A stretch of DNA of 29,819 nucleotides from assembly GCA_964472395.1 (NCBI GenBank), contig CAYYMM010000054.1, positions 1 through 29,819 on the forward strand, read 5' to 3'. Below the pieces are notes generated by a model. The model saw only the letters and a program-made list of their open reading frames with translations, had not been told where the DNA came from and did not search any database. Below are positions 1 through 6,945 of this stretch, in pieces. How positions within the stretch are numbered: the stretch's first letter is position 1; the number at the start of each line of letters is the position of its first letter. Source of the stretch: CALFER01 sp964472395. Lineage in GTDB: Bacteria; CSSED10-310; CALFER01. A program made the translations under genes and the position numbers.

Positions 1-1467
1 GAATCCGGCGGATCCGGCTTCCTCTCGATCCTGCTCGGAATCGTCGCCGGCGGCCTCTTCAAGTTCATCTCTGGCGGACTCGGCCTGCTCCGAGGCACGC
101 TCGAAACCGGCACTCGCCTGGGCAACCGCATCCTCTACGGCGGAATGGACGCCTCCCCCGCGCTGATCGCCGTGGGCTACATCGTCAATCTCGAAATCGC
201 TGTCCTGATCTTCGCCGGCGGATTCGCTGCCTGGAACATCGCTCTACCGCTGCTGAGCGCCGCCTATCCCGCGGACGGCACAGCCATCGAAACGGCCGGG
301 ATGATCTGGTCGACCCGGATCCGCTACATCGGCGTCGGTGCCATGCTCGTGGGCGGAATCTCCTCGATCTGGTCCATCCGTTCAGGGATCACCCGGAGCC
401 TCACGCGATTGACCCGCCCGATCGCCCACTCCGGAGGGGCTCAATCCCGAACCGATCGGGATCTCTCCATCCGCTCGATGTTCCTCCTGATGATCGCGTG
501 TTCGCTCCTGACCATCTGGGTCTACCACCAGTTTCTCGGCCAGTGGCCCCTGACAATCGTATCGACCCTCCTCATGATCGTCGCCGCGTTCTTTTTCGTG
601 GCGGTGTCGAGTTTTATCGTCGGACTGGTCGGCAGTTCGAACAACCCGGTATCCGGCATGACGATCTGTGCCCTGCTCGCCGCCGCACTCCTGCTCGCGA
701 TCCTTCATTTTTCAGGACCCACCGCCGCGGCGGCGACACTCGGAATCGCCGGAGTCGTTTGCTGCGCGGCCTGTGCGGCCGGAGACATGTCCCAGGATCT
801 GAAGACCGGAAATCTGGTCGGTGCAACCCCCCGGAATCAGCAGATCGGCGAACTGCTCGGAGTCATCGCTGCCGCGGTGATTCTCGCGCCGATTCTGTCG
901 CTTCTGCACGCGTCCTATGGCATCGGCGCACAACTCAAGGCCCCCCAGGCCGCCCTCTTCGCAAGCCTCGCGCAAGGATTTTTCGGCGACGGCACCCTCC
1001 CGTACGAAATGATTGCCTGGGGCATCGCGGGAGGCATTTTTGTGTTGGCTGCCGATCACCTCATGCTCAAGCCGGCCGGCCGTTTCCGTCTGCATCTCAT
1101 GCCGATCGCCGTCGGCCTGTATCTGCCGGTCTCGCTCTCGACGCCGATCCTCGCAGGCGGCCTCATCCGCTGGGTGGTCGAACGCGGACGAACCGCCGTA
1201 ACCCCCTCTCACGCACCGGGTGCCGATCATCGCGTGCTGCTGTCGTCGGGACTGATCGCGGGTGAATCCATTGCCGGAATCGTGCTGGCGCTGCTGATCT
1301 ACATGAACTGGAATCCGGCGGTCACGCTGCCGGAATCGCCCTGGATGCAATCACTCGTGACGGCCGCCACGATCGGGTTGCTGGCCGGCATCTGCATGCT
1401 CTTCGCGATCCCAAAGCCGAAGGATGTCGGTCTCGTCCCACCCCCGAAACAGAATCTCGAAAGCTGA
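1..1467 (+). CDS. OPT-family oligopeptide transporter, 3' part (5' end outside window)
   Basis: The reading frame is open from the first base, so the gene starts upstream; 488 residues are visible. It is a hydrophobic membrane protein with about ten membrane-spanning stretches. The diagnostic stretch lies near nt 797-860, a cytoplasmic DLKTGNLVGATPRNQQIGEL sequence typical of the OPT family, followed by a helix and a segment containing LKAPQAALFASLAQGFF. OPT proteins import short peptides or metal-chelate complexes by proton coupling; the substrate here cannot be told. An internal ATG at 145 is not the real start, because coding sequence of the same hydrophobic character continues upstream of it. 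The last 39 codons overlap the 3' end of the leftward decarboxylase gene. The C-terminus is short and Pro-rich. Confidence 0.9.
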   Translation, partial: ESGGSGFLSILLGIVAGGLFKFISGGLGLLRGTLETGTRLGNRILYGGMDASPALIAVGYIVNLEIAVLIFAGGFAAWNIALPLLSAAYPADGTAIETAGMIWSTRIRYIGVGAMLVGGISSIWSIRSGITRSLTRLTRPIAHSGGAQSRTDRDLSIRSMFLLMIACSLLTIWVYHQFLGQWPLTIVSTLLMIVAAFFFVAVSSFIVGLVGSSNNPVSGMTICALLAAALLLAILHFSGPTAAAATLGIAGVVCCAACAAGDMSQDLKTGNLVGATPRNQQIGELLGVIAAAVILAPILSLLHASYGIGAQLKAPQAALFASLAQGFFGDGTLPYEMIAWGIAGGIFVLAADHLMLKPAGRFRLHLMPIAVGLYLPVSLSTPILAGGLIRWVVERGRTAVTPSHAPGADHRVLLSSGLIAGESIAGIVLALLIYMNWNPAVTLPESPWMQSLVTAATIGLLAGICMLFAIPKPKDVGLVPPPKQNLES

Positions 1468-2694
1468 CCCCTCCCGATATCCGATGATCGGCGGCATGAA
1501 ACGGCTGTTGTAAAGCGACCACATGCCGGACGTATATGCGCCGGTATCATGGATCACGAGCCAGTCTCCGGGATCGATGCATGGGAGGAGTCTGCGGCGC
1601 GCGACATAGTCCCCCGAGAAGCAGAGCGGGCCAGCGATATCATGCATCCGGATATCATCGGTTTTCGTTCGACCGGTCGGGTCGAACACCGTGATGTGGT
1701 GATACCAGTCCAAATAGGCGCTCCGTAAAAAGAGATCCGCACCGGCGTGTCCCAGCGCAATCCGTGTCCTTCCGGTCTTGACGTATTCGATGCGACAGGC
1801 CGTCCAGCCGGGCGGGGCGAGCAGACTGCGACCGAACTCGGTCATGATGCGAAACCCGAACAATTCCGGCACACCGTCCCGCAGAGCCCGGACATACTGC
1901 TCGAATCCGATCAGGGGATCCTCGGGACGATACCGGACCGGGAGTCCGCCTCCGATATCGATCGAGTTGATCGGAGTGTCGAATCGCATGTTGAGTTCGT
2001 GTGCCAACGCGACGGCCCTGGTGATGCTCTCGACCAGCATTTCAACCGGATAACCTTGCGAACCGGTATGCACATGCACACGGTTCAAATGATGCGCAGC
2101 GCCTTGCTCCCTTCGAAGAAACGTATTGATCCTGCGCGCAGTCTCACCGAACTTCCCGCCGCGCATCGCGGTACTGGTCTGTTCATATCGGCCTCGACGC
2201 ATGCCAGTATTGAGGCGGATGCCGAGTGACGGTGCGGGAGCTCCGTTCGTGCGTAAGTATCGTAGGATCCTCTCAAACTCAGCGGTATTGTCGATGTTGA
2301 TGCGGATCCCCTCATCCAGAAGCCGTTCGATGTCCCGTTCCGTTTTCACCGGCGAATCATAGATGATGGTCGGGGGCATGAAACCGGCCACTCGGGCGAG
2401 TGCCAGTTCGCCCATCGACGCGCATTCCGCGCCGAGCCCGTGTGCGCGGGCGATCCGGAGAATCGCGACAGAGGGATTGGCCTTGACGGCAATCGTATGT
2501 TCAGCGGTTGAGGGGAACGAGGCGCGAAGCGACCGGATCCGGGAGGTGAATGCATCGAGATCGAAAAACTGGGTGAGGGGCGCGTGATCGCCGATCAGGT
2601 TGCCGTCGAGCGCATCGCGGAGGATTCGGCCGATGCGTTCCGATGACGGTGCGAGCGGATCAGGTGATATCCGGGAGTCCTTTCGTTCCGCCAT
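1351..2694 (-). CDS. Fold-type III PLP-dependent decarboxylase (diaminopimelate/ornithine decarboxylase-like)
   Basis: The 447-aa protein has the alanine-racemase-fold barrel followed by the decarboxylase C-terminal domain. Visible signatures are the Schiff-base lysine in AVKAN (K71), HVHTGSQ with the PLP-stacking His (H209), the phosphate-binding IGGG (248-250), TEFGR (E286), the active-site cysteine in GPLCFSGD (C358), and GAYTSGMWSLYNSR carrying the C-terminal PLP-contacting Tyr (Y387). In true diaminopimelate decarboxylases the Cys is followed by Glu, which reads the D-centre of the substrate; here it is Phe359, so LysA activity is doubtful and the substrate is open. It is the last gene of a leftward operon and overlaps the preceding glycosyltransferase by 35 bp, which suggests translational coupling. 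Its last 38 codons plus stop overlap the OPT gene on the other strand. Confidence 0.85.
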   Translation of the reverse strand: MAERKDSRISPDPLAPSSERIGRILRDALDGNLIGDHAPLTQFFDLDAFTSRIRSLRASFPSTAEHTIAVKANPSVAILRIARAHGLGAECASMGELALARVAGFMPPTIIYDSPVKTERDIERLLDEGIRINIDNTAEFERILRYLRTNGAPAPSLGIRLNTGMRRGRYEQTSTAMRGGKFGETARRINTFLRREQGAAHHLNRVHVHTGSQGYPVEMLVESITRAVALAHELNMRFDTPINSIDIGGGLPVRYRPEDPLIGFEQYVRALRDGVPELFGFRIMTEFGRSLLAPPGWTACRIEYVKTGRTRIALGHAGADLFLRSAYLDWYHHITVFDPTGRTKTDDIRMHDIAGPLCFSGDYVARRRLLPCIDPGDWLVIHDTGAYTSGMWSLYNSRFMPPIIGYREGSAFEILFRGWDETDILRLWDREEHADAGQQPDRGGRHE

Positions 2695-3403
2695 GACGCG
2701 CCATCCGTTCGCTCGCGCCGGGGAGATAGCGCGGACGGAAGAGTGTTTTAACGAGCAGGATCGGATACTGGTGCCAAATCCGGTGCAGGCGGATTTTCGA
2801 TTCGCCGCCCTTGCGCCGGTATTCGTGCGCAGGCACTTCTCCGATCCGGAATCCTCGCTGGAGCAACTGGATGTCCATTTCGGTTTCGATCGGGAACCCG
2901 TCGATTTCGAGATTCAGCGCGCGGGCGGCCTCGCGGGTGAGCGCCCGGAAGCCGTTCTGCGTGTCCGACAGATGGACATTCCAGCGGTAATTGATGAAAG
3001 TGGTGATGATGTTGGAGCCGGTGATGCGGAAGAGCTGATTGAGGTTGCCGACGAGTTCGTCCGAGCCGCCCTTGAAGCGCGATCCGATCACCATGTCAGC
3101 GTCTCCGCGCATGACGGGATCCACCAGTCTCGGGATATCGTCCGTGGCATGCGATCCGTCGGCATCGATGAACAGAATCACGTCTCCGTCCGATACTTCG
3201 ATGCCCATTCGCATCGCATCGCCTTTGCCGCGCCCCCGGTCCAGATGAACCTGTGCGCCGAGTTGATTGGCGATCTCACGGGTACGGTCCTGCGAATGCC
3301 CATCGATGACATGCACGTCTCCGGAATGTTTCAGTGCGCCTGCGAGCACCTCTTCGAGTGTCGCTTCTTCGTTCCGTGTCGGTATGATGATGCTCAGTTT
3401 CAA
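2660..3403 (-). CDS. Family 2 glycosyltransferase, polyprenyl-phosphate sugar synthase-like
   Basis: This 247-aa soluble GT-A enzyme probably moves a nucleotide-activated sugar to a lipid phosphate or related acceptor. It opens with KLSIIIPTRNEEATLEEV, followed by DGHSQDRT, the metal-binding FIDADGSH (D80, D82), DMVIGSRF and DTQNGFR. The order and spacing match dolichol-phosphate glucose/mannose synthase-like bacterial enzymes without C-terminal membrane helices. The start is a TTG at 3403: a GGAGG lies 7 nt upstream, and the nearby ATG (3408) reads into a stop after two codons. It sits 15 nt after the lipoprotein gene and overlaps the decarboxylase. The sugar and acceptor are unknown. Confidence 0.85.
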   Translation of the reverse strand: MKLSIIIPTRNEEATLEEVLAGALKHSGDVHVIDGHSQDRTREIANQLGAQVHLDRGRGKGDAMRMGIEVSDGDVILFIDADGSHATDDIPRLVDPVMRGDADMVIGSRFKGGSDELVGNLNQLFRITGSNIITTFINYRWNVHLSDTQNGFRALTREAARALNLEIDGFPIETEMDIQLLQRGFRIGEVPAHEYRRKGGESKIRLHRIWHQYPILLVKTLFRPRYLPGASERMARHGGTKGLPDIT

Positions 3404-3418
3404 GCCATGACCTCCGGT

Positions 3419-4015
3419 TCAGTAGAATCGATAACGAGCCGGTTCTTTGTACACGATGACGGGGCCGAGATCAAAGGAAAAGCCGTCGGGGCCGAACGAA
3501 TCGAATTTGATCTGGAGTATGGTTTTAAGCCAGTCCCGAAGCACGGGAGGCTTCAGAGGGAGGGCCGACCGGTAATGGGCTTCATTGAACTCAGACAAAC
3601 GGAAGCGATACTCCGACCAGCCTTTCCGGATTGGGATTCTATCATATCGTTCGTAGAGGTTCACTGAAAGTTCATTCGATACATGCGGCAGAACGAGTTG
3701 AATTGAAAACGACAATCCCTCACGGGACGCATCCATCGAGAAGCGAAAGGTATCGGAATCGAGCGAGGGATTCGGGACGAGTGGCTGGTAGAGATAAAAT
3801 GAATTCGGCTCGAGTTTATCGGGAATGGTAACTCGGGTGACCGGAATCGTCTCCTCTCCGAAACGTCGATCCATGTGCGTGATGTAATCTTTGGACTGGA
3901 GCTCGGCTGGCACGAGTGCTCGCAGAGCGAGTGCATCATAGAGTTGTTCGCGGCCGCAGGCGCAGGCAGTGAGAATGATTATGAGAAAAGCAAGACGATC
4001 ACGATGGATCGGCAT
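3419..4015 (-). CDS. Putative lipoprotein of unknown function
   Basis: A 198-aa protein with a short basic N-terminus, a hydrophobic stretch and a lipobox LTAC with the lipidated Cys at residue 18. It is therefore predicted to be exported and membrane-anchored. I do not recognise a family. The mature part is rich in Phe, Tyr and Pro, looks like a beta-rich domain, and ends with an aromatic-rich tail. The ATG at 4015 was chosen because GGAG and GAGG sit just upstream; an in-frame TTG at 4033 is possible. It overlaps the upstream glycosyltransferase by 17 bp and lies 15 nt from the next one, so it belongs to the same transcript and probably to the same envelope glycan process. Confidence 0.7.
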   Translation of the reverse strand: MPIHRDRLAFLIIILTACACGREQLYDALALRALVPAELQSKDYITHMDRRFGEETIPVTRVTIPDKLEPNSFYLYQPLVPNPSLDSDTFRFSMDASREGLSFSIQLVLPHVSNELSVNLYERYDRIPIRKGWSEYRFRLSEFNEAHYRSALPLKPPVLRDWLKTILQIKFDSFGPDGFSFDLGPVIVYKEPARYRFY

Positions 4016-4961
4016 TGGCCTCTGCTCCCTCAATCACTTCATCCACCACATAAATCGGTTCTTTCTGTAGCTGCCGATCCATCCGGTTCATCCGCTCATT
4101 GATTATACCGAACAGAACCATGTTGAAACCGGTTGCACCCAGGAGAATTCCGAAAAACGGCCACGCAATCGACATGGATACGCCCACAAGGTGCCCGATG
4201 AGATAGACGGCGAGCATCGCGAGCCCAATCGCGGCACCGGACAATCCAGCCAGCGTGGCCAGGGCGAGTCCGACCGGATAGATATTGAATGTGATCAGAA
4301 CATCCATGAAGAGATGCACCAGAGCGATCAGATTATACTTTGTCTCGCCTTTTGGACGCGGATGAAACTGAATTGGAATCGTTGTGAAACGAGCGCCGCG
4401 CCAGATCACATACACCGCCAGATGGCTCCAACGGGAGTTCTGGAATTCAGGATATTCACAGTATTTCCGGCGTATAGCTTGAAATCCGCACCCGATATCG
4501 GGATGCGGGACTTTTAGAACCCACTTGTAAACCAGATTCGTGAATAAACTCGGTATCCGTCGAATCCAGAGATTCTCGGGGCGGTTGAGACGCAAACCGC
4601 TGACGAGATCATAGCCCTCCTCGAGTTTTTCGATGAGTTTCGGAATGTTCTCAGGGTCAATCTGCAGATCCGAATCCAGAATCACCATGATCTCCCCAGT
4701 CGCATATTGAAAACCGGCGGCCATTCCCGCCTTCTGTCCGAAATTCCGTTTAAAACGGATGAGGCGCGCATGGGGATCCCGAGAGGGGAATGTGAGGAGG
4801 ATTTCGGTGGATCCGTCCGTGCAGCCGTCGTCGATGAAGATGAACTCGTGGTCGCGCGGCCATTGCGCGAATACGGCCTGAAGCCTCGTGAAGAGTTCCT
4901 CCAGCGTATGTTTTTCGTTGTAAACGGGGATAATGATCGATACCTTGGATCCGGTACTCAT
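3999..4961 (-). CDS. Membrane-bound family 2 glycosyltransferase (GtrB/ArnC-like)
   Basis: The 320-aa enzyme has an N-terminal GT-A domain (about 1-225) and two C-terminal membrane helices (about 231-262 and 264-290), the layout of undecaprenyl-phosphate sugar transferases such as GtrB, ArnC and YfdH. Motifs include VSIIIPVYNE, FIDDGCTDGS (D44-D45), LDSDLQIDPENI (D96, D98) and RPKGETKYN near 202-210. It probably loads a sugar from a nucleotide donor onto a polyprenyl phosphate on the inner face of the membrane. The start at ATG 4961 has GGGAGG 7 nt upstream; a longer in-frame ORF to 5036 lacks a ribosome site and extends into the promoter region. It is the first gene of the leftward operon. 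No convincing promoter was found for it in the divergent gap. Confidence 0.87.
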   Translation of the reverse strand: MSTGSKVSIIIPVYNEKHTLEELFTRLQAVFAQWPRDHEFIFIDDGCTDGSTEILLTFPSRDPHARLIRFKRNFGQKAGMAAGFQYATGEIMVILDSDLQIDPENIPKLIEKLEEGYDLVSGLRLNRPENLWIRRIPSLFTNLVYKWVLKVPHPDIGCGFQAIRRKYCEYPEFQNSRWSHLAVYVIWRGARFTTIPIQFHPRPKGETKYNLIALVHLFMDVLITFNIYPVGLALATLAGLSGAAIGLAMLAVYLIGHLVGVSMSIAWPFFGILLGATGFNMVLFGIINERMNRMDRQLQKEPIYVVDEVIEGAEANADPS

Positions 4962-5058
4962 CAAGAGCCTCCCTGTGAGGGCGGGGTTTTGCTGACCCGC
5001 TCGGATACTATTTGTAGCATAAAATGGGGAATGCACAAAACCTCCTGAATCCCCGTAT

Positions 5059-5087
5059 TTGACGACCCCGTCATGACGCGATAGACT
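5059..5087 (+). promoter_or_regulatory. Sigma70-like promoter for the papain-like protease gene
   Basis: TTGACG (5059-5064) and TAGACT (5082-5087) are separated by exactly 17 bp. The expected start is near 5094, 27 nt before the protease ATG, whose ribosome site GGGAGG is at about 5109-5114. Confidence 0.55.
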
Positions 5088-5120
5088 GGTGAATCAGCCC
5101 ATCTTCACGGGAGGACCATC

Positions 5121-6527
5121 ATGCGGCACGTCTTCATCATCGTTTGCATCGTTACGATCGGTATGTGTGGGACCCTGACCCATGCCTTCGATTCGGAAGC
5201 CGATCGGATCGCCGATCTGCAGACTCAGATCGATACCGCCGGTGCGCACTGGACCGCCGGCACCACGTGGGTATCGCTGTTGTCCCCTGCCGAACGGCGC
5301 ATGCTCATGGGCAATCCCTCCATCGTCGACCGCGTCCTCCGCGGGGATCTCGATCCGACTCCCCCGCTCACCGCATCCAACCCCTCACCCGATTCACGCG
5401 CTCAGTTCGACTGGCGCAATCACAACGGCGCCAACTGGATCACTCCGGTTCGAAATCAATGGACGTGTGGCTCATGCGTCGCCTTCGCAGCGATCGGTGC
5501 ATTCGAAGCGCAACTCAGGATCAGCAGCGGACTGCCGGATTACACGATAGACCTGAGCGAGCAGCATCTGTTTTCATGTGGCGGCGGGTCATGCACCGGG
5601 GGCTGGCAGATCGATGCCGCGTTCACGCGCTGTCAGAACGTCGGTGTGCCGGACGAGGCCTGCCTGCCGTATCGCCACGTCGACGACAATTGCGCCGACG
5701 CCTGTTCGAACTGGCAGAGCCGGGCGTGGCGGATTCAGGACTGGGAAAGTCTGGGCGGATGGTTCTGGCCGCCGTCCGTTCAGGAAATCAAGACCGCGCT
5801 GAATCAGGGCCCGATCGCCTGCTCCATGATCGTCTATTCCGATTTCATGGATTACACGGGCGGTGTGTATCAGCATGTTTCGGGTGGCATTGAGGGTGGT
5901 CATGCGGTGTTGATAGTGGGATACGAGGATGCGAACGGGTGCTGGATCGTGAAGAACAGTTGGGGGAAGAACTGGGGAGAGGACGGCTTTTTCCGGATTG
6001 TCTATGAAGACAGCGACATCGGTCAGGATTCGAGCCGGATGATCATTACGCAGATACCGCCCAGTCCCACGCCGGCGCCGACGTCGACTCCCGTTGCCAC
6101 ACGTACGCCTCCGCCGACCGCCACTCCCGCGCAGTCAGCAACCCCGGCGTTTACGTCGACGCCTGCGCCCACGGCCACACCGGCAGTTCCGCAGATCGGC
6201 ATTACAATCAATGCGATGTCATTCTCGGCAGGTGATCCGTTCCTGGTCATGGTGCATCTCGATAATCCGGGCACGCCGATGAACGGACAATTGTTCGTCA
6301 TCCTGGACATTCAGGGTCAGTACTGGTTCTGGCCGTCCTGGACGGACCGGATCGAGTGGGCCGAGGTGAACGTGTCAGGATCAGGGCGAACCGATTGGAC
6401 GATTCTGGATTTCACGTGGCCGGATCTGGAGGCGTCGATTCTGGGAGCGGCGTTCTGGACGACGTTCGTGTCCGAGGGTTCCTTGCCGGCTGGGTATGAT
6501 ACGGCTCCGTTCAAGTTCGAGCCGTAG
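5121..6527 (+). CDS. Secreted papain-family (C1A) cysteine protease with Pro/Thr linker and YWFWPSW C-terminal module
   Basis: The 468-aa protein has a signal peptide (about 1-22, cleavage after THA), a short propeptide-like region to about residue 94, a C1A catalytic domain (about 95-312), a Pro/Thr-rich linker (about 314-357) and a C-terminal beta-type module (about 358-468). Catalytic residues are complete: Gln113 and Cys119 in NQWTCGSCVAF, His261 in GGHAVLIVGY and Asn279 in VKNSWG. The Trp that normally follows the catalytic Cys is Val120. Several further Cys suggest disulfides and export. The C-terminal module, with GQYWFWPSW, is shared with the protein at 21866-24481 and may be a surface-retention or sorting domain (inference). 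The gene is transcribed away from the glycosyltransferase operon and has a GGGAGG ribosome site 6 nt from the ATG. Confidence 0.9.
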   Translation: MRHVFIIVCIVTIGMCGTLTHAFDSEADRIADLQTQIDTAGAHWTAGTTWVSLLSPAERRMLMGNPSIVDRVLRGDLDPTPPLTASNPSPDSRAQFDWRNHNGANWITPVRNQWTCGSCVAFAAIGAFEAQLRISSGLPDYTIDLSEQHLFSCGGGSCTGGWQIDAAFTRCQNVGVPDEACLPYRHVDDNCADACSNWQSRAWRIQDWESLGGWFWPPSVQEIKTALNQGPIACSMIVYSDFMDYTGGVYQHVSGGIEGGHAVLIVGYEDANGCWIVKNSWGKNWGEDGFFRIVYEDSDIGQDSSRMIITQIPPSPTPAPTSTPVATRTPPPTATPAQSATPAFTSTPAPTATPAVPQIGITINAMSFSAGDPFLVMVHLDNPGTPMNGQLFVILDIQGQYWFWPSWTDRIEWAEVNVSGSGRTDWTILDFTWPDLEASILGAAFWTTFVSEGSLPAGYDTAPFKFEP

Positions 6528-6565
6528 TCAGTTTCCGCATACTTTACGAAATCAGATCCGACATC

Positions 6566-6594
6566 TTGAATTCCGCTCGTTTCTTCAATAGGAT
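6566..6594 (+). promoter_or_regulatory. Possible sigma70 promoter for the DUF485/symporter cassette
   Basis: TTGAAT (6566-6571) and TAGGAT (6589-6594) have a 17-bp spacer in the gap after the protease stop. This gives a leader of about 55 nt to the ATG at 6655, which is preceded by GGAGG at 6 nt. No sigma54 (GG-N10-GC type) site was evident. Confidence 0.4.
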
Positions 6595-6654
6595 GAGTGT
6601 GCGTGGGATTCACTAAAATAAGGCCTTGAATGGTCGTGAAGGGGGAGGATTTCG

Positions 6655-6945
6655 ATGTCGCACGGACCTGCAACGAAATGGGGTGAGGACAATGCATCTC
6701 CGTACAAGGCGCGTTTGGGTGTTTATCTGTTCATTTTCTACTGCCTGGTTTACGCCGGATTCATCGTGATCAATGTCGTATCACCACAAACGATGGGCGT
6801 ATCCGTAATATTCGGCCTGAACCTTGCCTGCGCCTATGGATTCGGATTGATCCTCCTGGCGATCATCATGGGCATCATTTACAACCATCTGTGCGGACAG
6901 AAAGAACGGGAACTCAATGCGCCCGCCGGAGGTGACCGGTCATGA
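6655..6945 (+). CDS. DUF485-type small inner-membrane protein (symporter partner)
   Basis: A 96-aa protein with two membrane helices (about 20-42 and 52-77) and polar ends, matching the DUF485 family (YjcH type). These small proteins are commonly encoded directly before acetate-permease-type sodium:solute symporters, as yjcH-actP in Escherichia coli, and are thought to be accessory or stabilising subunits. Here its stop overlaps the symporter start in an ATGA arrangement (6942-6945), which indicates translational coupling. A strong ribosome site (GGGGGAGG) lies 6 nt upstream of the ATG. The assignment rests on size, topology and context more than on any catalytic motif. Confidence 0.8.
   Translation: MSHGPATKWGEDNASPYKARLGVYLFIFYCLVYAGFIVINVVSPQTMGVSVIFGLNLACAYGFGLILLAIIMGIIYNHLCGQKERELNAPAGGDRS

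Noticed and set aside
145..1467. Complete OPT transporter starting at ATG 145
   Set aside because: The frame is open to base 1 with hydrophobic coding sequence, and OPT proteins are longer than 440 residues, so the gene is 5'-truncated by the window.
2600..3667. 355-codon plus-strand frame opposite the glycosyltransferase operon
   Set aside because: It spans three genes that have clear family motifs on the minus strand and shows no family signature itself.
4962..5058. Promoter for the leftward glycosyltransferase operon
   Set aside because: The best candidate pair (TTGTGC and TACAAA at 16 bp) matches poorly, so no feature is listed.
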